From NCBI GenBank assembly GCA_964477875.1, contig CAYZFR010000016.1:1-31905 (forward strand): a stretch of 31,905 nt of DNA. The letters are read 5' to 3'. Position 1 is the stretch's first letter, and each line of letters starts with the position of its first letter. Below are positions 20,967 through 29,028 of this stretch, in pieces. The position numbers and the translations under genes are program-made. Under the pieces are notes generated by a model. That model was not told the DNA's origin and made no database searches. It saw nothing but the letters and a program-made list of their open reading frames with translations. This DNA comes from Kuafuiihalomonas sp964477875. GTDB lineage: Bacteria > Myxococcota > Kuafuiibacteriia > Kuafuiibacteriales > Kuafuiibacteriaceae.

Positions 20967-23186
20967 GTGCGCGCTGCATGGCTTCTCGTGGTCGCGCTGG
21001 TTTGGCCTGACATGAGTCTTTCGCAACCGATTCGTCACAAGGAGCTCCTCGAAGCGGCCACCCGCAGCGACAACTTCAGCCTAGGACGCCCTTTTCACGT
21101 TCGTCCCCTCGACGACGGACGCACCGTCCTGTTCCTGCGAAGCGGCCCCCGTTCTCGGAAGTCGGACATCTGGTCCTTCGACGTCGAGACCGGGGAAGAG
21201 CGCCTCCTCCTCGCCGCCAGCGAGCTGCTGGCCGGAGAGCGAGAGGCGATCTCGGTCGAGGAGCAGGCACGACTGGAGCGCGCCCGGATCCGGACCTCGG
21301 GCTTCACGGGCTTCGCAGTGGCCGGCCGTCGCTTGATCGCGAAGCTGTCCGGCCGGCTCTACCTGTACGACATCGGACGTCGAGCCTGGGCCCGTCTCAC
21401 CCTGCCTGAAGGCACCATCCTCGATCCGCGGCTTTCGCCCGACGGCGCCCGCCTCGCCTTCGTCCTCGATAACGATCTATACGTCGCCAAGATCAAAAAA
21501 ATCGGCGTGAGCGGCGACGAGCTGAAGCCACGGGTGAAGCGCCTGACCAAGGGCGGCACAGCTCGGACGCCCAACGGCCTAGCCGAGTTCGTAGCCCAAG
21601 AAGAGATGGGGCGGATGAGCGGCTACTGGTGGCGCTCCGACGGGGAGGCGCTCGCCTACCAGTCCAACGACAGCACCGAGGTCGAGACCTTCACCATCGC
21701 CGACGCTGCTCGACCCGAGACGGCGCCGATCCAGTTCCCTTACCCCCGTCCCGGCAAGAAGAACGTTCAAGTCCGCCTGTTCACCGTCGACCGCAAGGGT
21801 AAAGGCCGCACCGAGGTGCTGTGGGACCGAGTGTCCTTTCCCTATCTGGCCCGGGTGGCCTGGACGCCCAAAGGCGAGCTCAGCCTGCTGGTTCAGTCTC
21901 GCGACCAGCGCCGGCAGGCCTTCTTGCTGGCCGGTTCCGACGGGCTGACCCGAATCCTTCACGAAGAGCGAGACGAGGCCTGGCTGAATCTCGAGAGCGG
22001 AACCCCCCGCTGGATCGAGGACGGCGCCGCCTACCTGCACGCCACCGAAGAGGGGGGCGCGTGGCGGCTGGAGCGGCACCGCCTGAACGAGGACCGAGAC
22101 GAGGTGACCGAGAAGTCGGTCGTGGTCCCGCAGGACGCAGGCTACGCCGAGCTCGCACACGTCGACGAGGAGGCGGGGGTTCTCTATTTTTCGGGTGGTC
22201 CCCGTCCAACCGAGACCCATGTCTTTCGGGTCCCGCTGGGGGGCGGGCCGATCGAGCCCCTGAGCCACAGTCCCGGCGTGCACGGAGTATCGTTGGCCGG
22301 TCAGTTGATGGTGAGTCGTGAGGTCACACTGGGCCAGCTCCCGGTGGTCCGGGTGCGGAAGCTCGGCCCCGCCGGCGAGCTTTCGCCCCCGTCGGCGCTC
22401 CAAGAGACGGCCGAAGAGCCTGAGATGCTCCCCCGGGTCGAGATCGTGCCCCCCGAGAAGGCGGGCGGCTTTTACGCCATGCTCGTGCGACCCCGCGACT
22501 TCGAGCGAGGCCGGCGCTACCCGGTGATCGTCTACGTCTACGGCGGGCCCCACGTGAACATCGTGCAGTCCGACTGCACGCGCTACTTCCTCCACCAGTT
22601 CCTGGCCGACCAGGGCTTCGTGGTCGTCTCCATCGACAACCGGGGCACCCCCCGTCGGGGCCGGGCCTTCGAGCGCGCGATCAAGGGCCACTTCGACGAC
22701 GTTCCCCTCGACGACCAGGTCGAAGGCCTAGCGGCGCTCGGCGCCGCCTATCCCGAGCTGGATCTGGATCGGGTCGGGATCTACGGATGGTCCTTCGGCG
22801 GCACCATGGCTGCGCTCGCCGCGCTGGCTCGGCCGGACGTCTTCAAGGCCGCCGTGTCGGGGGCGCCGGTCACCGACTGGTCATACTACGACACGCACTA
22901 CACCGAGCGATATCTCGGGCTGCCGACAGAAGACGAAGCGCCCTACGTCAGAGCGAACCTGGTGCGACGAGCGGAGCAGTTGAGCCGCCCGCTGATGCTC
23001 ATCCACGGCATCGCAGACGACAACGTATACTTCGCCCACACCTTGATGCTGAGCGATGTTCTGTTCCGGAGCGGAAAGGACCATCGCTTCGTCCCCCTGG
23101 TCGGCCTCACGCATCAGCTCTCGGATCCCGATGTGCGGCTGACGTTGTTCCGGCGCATCGTCGCCTTCTTCCACGAGCACCTATGA
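20967..23186 (+). CDS. Dipeptidyl-peptidase IV-like S9 family serine peptidase
   Basis: The 739-residue product begins with a signal peptide-like segment (MRAAWLLVVALVWPDMSLS). Residues 30-480 form the DPP-IV beta-propeller, with GLAEFVAQEEMGRMSGYWWRS near residue 210; its paired Glu corresponds to the Glu-Glu that holds the substrate N-terminus in DPP-IV. The C-terminal alpha/beta-hydrolase domain has the triad S609 in GWSFGG, D684 in HGIADDNV and H716 in GLTHQL. The D-to-H distance is 32, identical to human DPP-IV. It likely releases X-Pro or X-Ala dipeptides from peptides outside the cytoplasm. The start is GTG at 20967. Its last bases overlap the following kinase start (ATGA at 23183). 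Confidence 0.92.
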   Translation: MRAAWLLVVALVWPDMSLSQPIRHKELLEAATRSDNFSLGRPFHVRPLDDGRTVLFLRSGPRSRKSDIWSFDVETGEERLLLAASELLAGEREAISVEEQARLERARIRTSGFTGFAVAGRRLIAKLSGRLYLYDIGRRAWARLTLPEGTILDPRLSPDGARLAFVLDNDLYVAKIKKIGVSGDELKPRVKRLTKGGTARTPNGLAEFVAQEEMGRMSGYWWRSDGEALAYQSNDSTEVETFTIADAARPETAPIQFPYPRPGKKNVQVRLFTVDRKGKGRTEVLWDRVSFPYLARVAWTPKGELSLLVQSRDQRRQAFLLAGSDGLTRILHEERDEAWLNLESGTPRWIEDGAAYLHATEEGGAWRLERHRLNEDRDEVTEKSVVVPQDAGYAELAHVDEEAGVLYFSGGPRPTETHVFRVPLGGGPIEPLSHSPGVHGVSLAGQLMVSREVTLGQLPVVRVRKLGPAGELSPPSALQETAEEPEMLPRVEIVPPEKAGGFYAMLVRPRDFERGRRYPVIVYVYGGPHVNIVQSDCTRYFLHQFLADQGFVVVSIDNRGTPRRGRAFERAIKGHFDDVPLDDQVEGLAALGAAYPELDLDRVGIYGWSFGGTMAALAALARPDVFKAAVSGAPVTDWSYYDTHYTERYLGLPTEDEAPYVRANLVRRAEQLSRPLMLIHGIADDNVYFAHTLMLSDVLFRSGKDHRFVPLVGLTHQLSDPDVRLTLFRRIVAFFHEHL

Positions 23187-24241
23187 GCCCGTCCGCGGCC
23201 GCCGCCCGCGCGGCGCTGGAGCGTTGGGCGCTGCGCCCGCGGGCGTGGGAGTCGCTTCCCCAGGGCAACATCAACGAGAGCCATCTCGTGAAGGCCGAGG
23301 ACGGAGAACGCTACGTCCTCCAACGAATCTCGAAGTTCTTCGATCCTCGGGTATGCCGGGACATCCAGCGCGTCACGGCCCATCTGACGCAAAAAGGCCT
23401 GCGGAGTCCGCGTATCGTCCCCACCGCGGACGGCGAGGCATCGGCCACCGTGAACGGCGAAACCTGGCGGCTGTCCACCTGGGTGCCGGGACGGGTGTTC
23501 GCCAGAGTCGAAGCCCCCTGGCAGGCCATGGAGGCGGGCCGGGCGCTGGCCACCTTTCACGGGGCGATGGACGACTTCGACGCGCCCTTCGAGGCCCGCC
23601 GCCTCGGGGTGCACGACAGCCCCGCCCACATGGCCGCCCTGGAAGAGGCCATGAAGACCTGCCGGGATGCGCCTCGCCGCTCCGAGACCCTCCCGGTCGC
23701 CGGGGCGATCCTGGAGTTTTGGGCCGAAACGCCGGCCCTGGCTGAGACACCGGATCGGATCGTGCACGGCGATCCCAAGCTCGCCAACCTCGTCTTCGCG
23801 GCCGAGGAAGACACCTGGCTGGCGTGGATCGACCTCGACACGGTGGGTCGCATGGCCCTCCCGCTGGAGCTGGGAGATGCTTTTCGCTCCTGGTGCCAGC
23901 CGGCGGGAGAGGACGCCGAGGGAAACTTCGAGCTCGAGATCTTCGAGGCGGGCTGCCGCGGCTACGCAGAGGCCTGCCTTTCGAGGCTGGCCGAGGAGGC
24001 GGGGGCCCAGCTGGTGCGGGCTACCGAGCGGATCGGCATCGAGCTCGCCGCGCGCTTTTGCCGAGACGCCCTCGAGCTTCGCTACTTCGGCTGGGATCCG
24101 ACCCGCTTCCCCGACGCCGGGGCCCATCACCTGGCGAGGGCCCGGTCCCAGCTCGCCTTCGCCCGGGCCGTTCGCGCCGACCGGGACGAAGCCGAGGCGC
24201 GCTGTGCGGCCGTCTTTCGGCCGATCGACGAGCGCCCTTGA
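23183..24241 (+). CDS. Aminoglycoside phosphotransferase-family kinase, NahK-like
   Basis: The ATG at 23183 overlaps the upstream stop by 4 nt, giving 352 residues. The N-lobe opens PQGNINESHLVKAEDGERYVLQRI, a pattern shared with N-acetylhexosamine 1-kinases (NahK): Gly-rich loop then the ATP-binding Lys/Arg strand. The catalytic loop is HGDPKLANLVF with D197 as catalytic base, and the metal motif is IDLDTV with D217/D219. The C-terminal GDAFRSWCQPAGEDAEG stretch also matches this subfamily. The substrate is probably a small hydroxylated molecule such as an amino sugar; nothing in the sequence fixes it. It lies between a peptidase and a HIT protein in one operon. Confidence 0.82.
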   Translation: MSPSAAAARAALERWALRPRAWESLPQGNINESHLVKAEDGERYVLQRISKFFDPRVCRDIQRVTAHLTQKGLRSPRIVPTADGEASATVNGETWRLSTWVPGRVFARVEAPWQAMEAGRALATFHGAMDDFDAPFEARRLGVHDSPAHMAALEEAMKTCRDAPRRSETLPVAGAILEFWAETPALAETPDRIVHGDPKLANLVFAAEEDTWLAWIDLDTVGRMALPLELGDAFRSWCQPAGEDAEGNFELEIFEAGCRGYAEACLSRLAEEAGAQLVRATERIGIELAARFCRDALELRYFGWDPTRFPDAGAHHLARARSQLAFARAVRADRDEAEARCAAVFRPIDERP

Positions 24242-24272
24242 TGCCGAACGCCGCATGGTGTCAACGGGAGCC

Positions 24273-24608
24273 ATGACGATCTTCCAGAAGATCATCGACC
24301 GGGAGGTCCCCGCTGACATCGTGTTCGAGGACGACCAGGTGCTCGCCTTTCGCGACATCAACCCGGCCGCGCCGGTCCACGTACTGGTCATTCCGAAGAA
24401 GCCCATCGAGCGGATCGAGGACATGGAGCCCGACGACGAGGCCTTGCTCGGTCACATGACCTGGGTCGCGACCGAGGTCGCGCGACGAGAGGGGCTGGAT
24501 GGCGGCTATCGACTGGTCATGAACAACGGCGCCGACGCCGGTCAGAGCGTCTTTCACATCCATCTTCATCTTCTCGGGGGACGCACCCTCGCCTGGCCGC
24601 CGGGCTGA
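24273..24608 (+). CDS. HIT family nucleotide hydrolase/transferase (HINT-like)
   Basis: This 111-residue protein is a complete histidine-triad domain: FQKIIDREVPADIVFEDDQVLAF at the start, INPAAPVHVLVIPKKPI in the middle, and the triad SVFHIHLHLLGGR with H95, H97 and H99. Such proteins cleave AMP from phosphoramidates or dinucleotides. The length is that of HINT-type members. I choose ATG 24273, which has GGGAG just upstream, over ATG 24255. The frame continues far upstream only as a shadow of the kinase gene. It starts 31 bp after the kinase stop and ends 3 bp before the EEP gene. Confidence 0.93.
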   Translation: MTIFQKIIDREVPADIVFEDDQVLAFRDINPAAPVHVLVIPKKPIERIEDMEPDDEALLGHMTWVATEVARREGLDGGYRLVMNNGADAGQSVFHIHLHLLGGRTLAWPPG

Positions 24609-24611
24609 GTC

Positions 24612-25649
24612 GTGCGCTTGTTCTTGGGGCTGCTGCTTCTCTTCCTCGGCCTGGTGGCGGCCGTGATCTGGATGGCAGGCGGCGTCCAGAGCCCACGCCG
24701 CTTCGAAGCCCCGGTGATTGAGGCGGGTAGCACTCGTCCCGTCATCGCGACCTCGACCCTCACGATAGTGGTTTGGAACATCGCCTGGGCCTACGGGCCC
24801 GGCAGCGAAGGGAGCGGAAGCGCCGAAGACCCCGCCCACTTCGAAGAGAATCTGGATCGGATGGGCCGCTTTCTCGCCGAGCAGGAAGCGGACATCGTGT
24901 TGCTGCAGGAGGTCGACTTCGGCGCGACCCGAAGCCATCACGTCGACCAAGCGCAGCGCCTAGCCGAAGCGGCGGGGCTGGGCTACGTGGCTCCGGCGGT
25001 GAGCTGGGTGGCGAACTGGGTACCCTTCCCGTACTGGCCGCCCCGGGACCACTTCGGTCGCATGCGCTCCGGGGGCGCAGTCCTGAGCCGTTTTCCCATC
25101 GAACTGAACGAGGTGACGCTCCTCGAAAAGCCCGAGAGCAATCCTTTCTGGTACAACCTGTTCTACCCGTTTCGGTACGTCCAGGAGACGAAGATTCGAG
25201 TGCTGGGTGCGCCCTTTCGGGTCTACAACGCCCACCTGGAGGCCTTCGACGTCGACAATCGGAAGGCCCAGGCCCGAACCTTCTCGCGGATCATCGACGA
25301 CGGGCCCGACGACCTCGTCATCGTGGGCGGCGACTTCAACAGCGTCCCTCCCGAGTCTCCCCAGCGGGCTGGCTTCGCGGATGAGCCCGAGACGGACTTC
25401 GACGGCGACGATACCCTGGCCATTCTCCGGTCGACGGGCCGACTAAGCGACGCCTTTGCCGACGTTTTCGAGGAAGAACCCGGGTCCTACTTCACCTTCC
25501 CCGCCGGAGACCCCAACCGCAAGCTCGATCACCTGCTGGTGAGCCCAGAGTTTCGGATCGTCTCGGCCGAGGTCGGACGACGCGTAGGAACGGTCAGCGA
25601 TCACCTTCCCTTGGTCGTCAGACTGGCCCCCGCCTTGGGCTCGCGTTGA
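24612..25649 (+). CDS. Membrane-anchored endonuclease/exonuclease/phosphatase (EEP) family protein
   Basis: The 345-residue protein has an N-terminal membrane segment (residues 3-23, LFLGLLLLFLGLVAAVIWMAGG), so the catalytic domain faces outside the inner membrane. The EEP motifs follow in order: TIVVWNIAWAYG (metal-site Asn), ADIVLLQEVD (Glu ligand), VYNAHLEAFD (His), IVGGDFNSVPPE (Asp/Asn), KLDHLLVS, and GTVSDHLPLVV (catalytic His). EEP enzymes cleave phosphodiesters in nucleic acids, sphingomyelin or inositol phosphates; the substrate here is unknown. The start is GTG at 24612, 3 bp after the HIT stop, which implies one operon with the peptidase and kinase. Confidence 0.88.
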   Translation: MRLFLGLLLLFLGLVAAVIWMAGGVQSPRRFEAPVIEAGSTRPVIATSTLTIVVWNIAWAYGPGSEGSGSAEDPAHFEENLDRMGRFLAEQEADIVLLQEVDFGATRSHHVDQAQRLAEAAGLGYVAPAVSWVANWVPFPYWPPRDHFGRMRSGGAVLSRFPIELNEVTLLEKPESNPFWYNLFYPFRYVQETKIRVLGAPFRVYNAHLEAFDVDNRKAQARTFSRIIDDGPDDLVIVGGDFNSVPPESPQRAGFADEPETDFDGDDTLAILRSTGRLSDAFADVFEEEPGSYFTFPAGDPNRKLDHLLVSPEFRIVSAEVGRRVGTVSDHLPLVVRLAPALGSR

Positions 25650-25689
25650 AGGGCCCCTTGCAGAGCTACCCGGTTGACCTTAACTTGCC

Positions 25690-27132
25690 GTGGTGGCGCC
25701 TGCGAAGTTTGCGGATACCGGCCAGATGATTCCCAGCTGGGAGCGCCTGGTACAAGCGGTGCCAGATGCGGTCGTGGTGACGGAGGCCGAGCCGATCGAC
25801 GAGCCCGGGCCCCGCATCGTCTACGCGAACACCGCCTTCGAGAAAATCACCGGATGGCGGGCAGAAGAGGTCCTCGGCCTCACGCCGAGGATCCTGCAGA
25901 GCCCGGAAACCGACCGGCGAGAGTTGGACCGACTTCGCGCCGCTCTCCGCGCGCGGGTACCGGTCGTTGTCGAGCTCCACAACCTGAGAAAAGACGGCTC
26001 CCCTTTCTGGGTCGAGCTGAGCATCACGCCGGTGTCGGTGGACGGTGGTCCTTTGTGGACCCATTGGCTCTCGGTGCAGCGCGACGTCACGACCCGCAAA
26101 GCGGCCGAGTTCGCGCTGCTGGAGAAGACCCGAGAGCTGGAACAGGCCAGGAGGGATGCCGAACGAGCGAGCCTTGCCAAGAGCGCCTTCCTCGCGAACG
26201 TGAGCCATGAGATCCGTACGCCTCTCAACGGAGTCTTGGGCATGGCCGAGATCCTCGCAGAGACACCCCTCGGTGCCGAGCAGCGAACCTATCTCGACAC
26301 CGTGAAGAGCTCCGGCGAGGCCCTGCTCGGCGTGATCAGCGACGTTCTCGACTACGCGAAGATCGAGGCCGGGCGAGTGGAGCTCGAATCGGTTCCGTTC
26401 TCCCCCCGTCGGGTCGTCGAGATCGGTCTATCGGTGGTGGCAGCCCAAGCCTTCGAGAAAGGGTTGGAGCTGGTGGCGATCGTGGACGATGACGTCCCCG
26501 AGAGCGTGACCGGAGACCCGAATCGCTTCCAACAGGTGCTTGTCAATTTGTTGGGCAACGCCGCCAAGTTCACCCACGAGGGCTTCATCGAGGTACGACT
26601 CCGACGCCAGGATGGGCAGCTGGTGCTCGAGGTGGAGGATAGCGGCATCGGGATCGCAGAGGACCGGCAAGAGCGGTTGTTCGAAATGTTCGAGCAGGCC
26701 GACAGCTCCACCACTCGCCGCTATGGAGGAACCGGCTTGGGCTTGGCCATCGTGCAGCGCATCGTGGGGCTGGCTGGCGGCCAGATATCGATCCACAGCA
26801 TAGAGGGTGAGGGTTCGACGTTTCGGGTCGAGTTTCCGCTCGAGGCCCTCCCTTCGACGGCACCGATGCCGGTCGAACTTCGTGCCTGTGTCGCCATTCG
26901 CAGCCAGCGACTGCGGTCCATGACGGAAGCGCAGCTTCGGCACGAGGGCGTGACCTGCGTGAAAACACTGGAAGCCGCCGATCTGGTCTTCTTCCGGCGC
27001 GGGACCTCGCTCCCCGAGCTCCCAGGGGCCCGTCGGGTCCAGATCGACCCGCCGGGTAGCACCGCGCCCGGCCTCCCCCATCGTCGCCTCCTCCAACCGG
27101 TCACATCGGCCGACCTCCGCCGCGTTCTTTGA
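25690..27132 (+). CDS. PAS-containing hybrid-type sensor histidine kinase, ending at an in-frame TGA
   Basis: This 480-residue cytoplasmic kinase (no membrane segment seen) has a PAS domain (about 15-135: ERLVQAVPDAVVVTE, VYANTAFEKITGW, ELSITPVSVDG, QRDVTTRKAAE) and a short coiled coil. The dimerisation box is NVSHEIRTPLNGVLGMAE with phospho-acceptor H173. The ATPase domain has N290 in LVNLLGNAAKFTHEG, DSGIG and YGGTGLGLAIVQRI. After about residue 400 comes a degenerate receiver-like domain (VELRACVAIRSQRLR... ending PHRRLLQPVTSADLRRVL) without an acidic pocket or phospho-Asp. The TGA at 27130-27132 ends it exactly where a linker to a real receiver domain would start. That domain follows in the same frame. 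The start is GTG at 25690 without clear Shine-Dalgarno; ATG 25726 is possible. Confidence 0.9.
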   Translation: MVAPAKFADTGQMIPSWERLVQAVPDAVVVTEAEPIDEPGPRIVYANTAFEKITGWRAEEVLGLTPRILQSPETDRRELDRLRAALRARVPVVVELHNLRKDGSPFWVELSITPVSVDGGPLWTHWLSVQRDVTTRKAAEFALLEKTRELEQARRDAERASLAKSAFLANVSHEIRTPLNGVLGMAEILAETPLGAEQRTYLDTVKSSGEALLGVISDVLDYAKIEAGRVELESVPFSPRRVVEIGLSVVAAQAFEKGLELVAIVDDDVPESVTGDPNRFQQVLVNLLGNAAKFTHEGFIEVRLRRQDGQLVLEVEDSGIGIAEDRQERLFEMFEQADSSTTRRYGGTGLGLAIVQRIVGLAGGQISIHSIEGEGSTFRVEFPLEALPSTAPMPVELRACVAIRSQRLRSMTEAQLRHEGVTCVKTLEAADLVFFRRGTSLPELPGARRVQIDPPGSTAPGLPHRRLLQPVTSADLRRVL

Positions 27133-27618
27133 GATTTCAGGAGCGACCGACCCCAACTGCAGCCGGCTCCTTCGGCGACGAAGCTCCGCGTCCTGGTCGC
27201 CGAAGACAATCCCGTCAACGCCAAGGTCGTGACCCTCGCGCTGGAGCGAATGGGACATGAAGTCGAACTCGCAACCGACGGGATCGAGACACTCGAGAAG
27301 CTTTGCCGCAGCTCGTTCCAGCTCGTGCTCATGGACCTTCAGATGCCGGGTCTGAGCGGGCTCCAGGTCACTGAAGAGTACCGGGCCCAAGGGGGCAAGA
27401 TCCCGATCATCGCCCTGACGGCGAACGCCGACCTTGCAGAACGAGACGCCTGCCTGTCCGCCGGAATGCAGGTCTACTTGACAAAACCGCTGTCGCTCTC
27501 TCGCCTCAGGAGTACATTGAGCCGCCTCGCCGAGAACCAGGCCACGAACAAAGATGAGCCGCCGTCGGACGCCTCACGGGCCGAAGCGCTCGGCGAGATA
27601 GGTGTAGACGGCCCGTAG
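27133..27618 (+). pseudogene. Receiver (REC) domain in the same frame after the TGA; split-off second half of the hybrid kinase
   Basis: Reading on from the TGA in the same frame gives a linker of about 16 residues (DFRSDRPQLQPAPSAT) and then a full receiver domain. LRVLVAEDNPVNAKV provides the acidic pocket, LVLMDLQMPGLSG the phospho-acceptor Asp (codon 27334-27336), IIALTAN the switch Thr, and VYLTKPLSLSRL the conserved Lys. No ATG, GTG or TTG lies between the TGA and the acidic pocket; the first GTG (27229) would remove it. The only option upstream is a CTG at 27157, 13 nt after AGGAG (27139-27143). So this is a domain lost by a stop mutation, a sequencing error, a readthrough product, or a separate gene with a CTG start. 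It overlaps the convergent aminopeptidase gene by 45 nt. Confidence 0.7.
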
Positions 27619-28950
27619 ACCCATCGCTTCACCGCCGCTGGGCCGGCCGGGCTGGCTGTCGAGGTTGTAGGCCATGACGTCGAAGTGGGCCCAAGGGACC
27701 TCGTCGACGAAGTGCTCCAGAAAAAGAGCGGCGGTGATCGCGCCACCGAACTTCGAGCTACCGGTGTTGGAGATGTCGGCGTTGGAGGATTCGAGGAAAC
27801 GCCGATAGGGCTGGTGCAGCGGGAGGCGCCAGATCGGCTCCTGGGCCCGGCCGGAGGCGCTCAGCAGACCCTCGGCCACATCGTCCCGGTTGCTGAACAT
27901 GACCGGGACCTCGGTGCCCAGCGCGACCCGAGCGGCGCCGGTCAAGGTGGCGAAGTCGATCATCAGCGCCGGCTTCTCGCTCGCGCCCTCGAACAGTGCG
28001 TCGCTAAGGATGAGCCGGCCCTCGGCGTCGGTGTTGCCGACTTCGACCGTCGTACCTTTGCGGGTGGCGAGGATGTCCATCGGGTGAAAGGCGTTCCCCG
28101 AGATCGCATTCTCGACTGCAGGAACGAGGAGGCGCAGTCGGACTGGCAGCTTGGCGTGCATGACGGCTCGGGCGAGGGCGAGGGCGATGGCGGCGCCCCC
28201 CATGTCCTTCTTCATCATCAGCATGCCGCCCGCCGGCTTGATGTCGAGACCGCCGCTGTCGAAGCAGACGCCCTTGCCGACGATGGTGAGCTTGGGATGG
28301 TTGGGGCGCCCCCAGCGCAGATCGACGAGGCGGGGCGCCTGCTCGGCCGCTCGGCCCACCGCGTGCACGCTCGGGAAGTTCTTGCGGAGGAGCTGCGCCC
28401 CCTCGATGACCGACACCTTGGCCCCGAAGGCCTTGGCTTCGGCCTGCACCGCAGCCGCGAGCTCTGCGGGCCCCATGTCCTGCGCGGGCGTATTGATGAG
28501 GTCCCGAGCGAGGCTGATCGAGTCGACGAGGCGCTCGACCCAAGCGCGGTCGGCGTTTTGAGGCCATACGAGCTCGACCTCGGACGGCTTCGACGTCCTA
28601 TAGCGGTCGAAGCTGTAGGCGCCGAGCGCAAAGCCGAGGGCGGCGTCCGAGGCCTCGTCCGGCCGCAGCTCGGTCGAGAGCGCATAGCGGCCTTTGGGCA
28701 GACCGCTCTGCAGTGACGCGAAGGGCCAGGGTTCGATGGTCTCGCCCAAGCCCAGCAGCACCGAATGAAGGACCCCGTCGGGCGTGGGCAGCAGGCAGAT
28801 CTCGGAGGCCTTGGCTGCAAAGCGGCTCCGCTCGACCCAGGCTGCATGAGCACCGTCTGCGCTGGCCTTCCACTCGTCGAGCTGTTCGGTGGTCAATGGG
28901 ATGATGGGGGTCGTCGCCTTGGTGGCGCGAGTGACCAGCTTGGCCCGCAT
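27574..28950 (-). CDS. M17 family leucyl aminopeptidase
   Basis: The 458-residue cytosolic enzyme removes N-terminal residues from peptides using two metals. The catalytic domain shows VGKGVCFDSGGLDIKP (Lys and Asp ligands), MMKKDMGGAA (Lys), NTDAEGRLILSDAL (the PepA/LAP signature with Asp, Glu and the catalytic Arg) and DFATLTGAARVALG. The N-terminal domain (1-150) is shorter than in E. coli PepA, consistent with the length of about 460. The start ATG at 28950 has no clear ribosome binding site. Its 3' end is antisense to the receiver-domain frame by 45 nt. It is divergent from valS, 78 bp away. With the S9 peptidase nearby, the region is rich in peptide degradation, but no operon link exists. 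Confidence 0.94.
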   Translation of the reverse strand: MRAKLVTRATKATTPIIPLTTEQLDEWKASADGAHAAWVERSRFAAKASEICLLPTPDGVLHSVLLGLGETIEPWPFASLQSGLPKGRYALSTELRPDEASDAALGFALGAYSFDRYRTSKPSEVELVWPQNADRAWVERLVDSISLARDLINTPAQDMGPAELAAAVQAEAKAFGAKVSVIEGAQLLRKNFPSVHAVGRAAEQAPRLVDLRWGRPNHPKLTIVGKGVCFDSGGLDIKPAGGMLMMKKDMGGAAIALALARAVMHAKLPVRLRLLVPAVENAISGNAFHPMDILATRKGTTVEVGNTDAEGRLILSDALFEGASEKPALMIDFATLTGAARVALGTEVPVMFSNRDDVAEGLLSASGRAQEPIWRLPLHQPYRRFLESSNADISNTGSSKFGGAITAALFLEHFVDEVPWAHFDVMAYNLDSQPGRPSGGEAMGLRAVYTYLAERFGP

Positions 28951-29028
28951 GGAGTGGGGCTAGAAGTCCCCGCCCCCAAGGTCAAGACAACGTTGTTTCA
29001 CGAGGGCGCCTCGGGTAGCCGTCTGACC
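28951..29028. promoter_or_regulatory. Divergent region between the aminopeptidase gene and valS
   Basis: The 78-bp spacer must carry both promoters. No clear promoter hexamers are visible and no strong Shine-Dalgarno precedes the valS ATG (CGTCTGACC directly before it). A TTG at 28993 is in frame and could be an alternative valS start. Confidence 0.3.

Noticed and set aside
27130..27132. TGA as a selenocysteine codon
   Set aside because: It lies at the end of a degenerate domain in a linker, not in a redox site, and I see no convincing SECIS hairpin directly after it.
25690..27618. Kinase as PhoR for the pst operon
   Set aside because: It is 10 kb away, lacks membrane segments, and has a hybrid-type layout with receiver domains, unlike PhoR.
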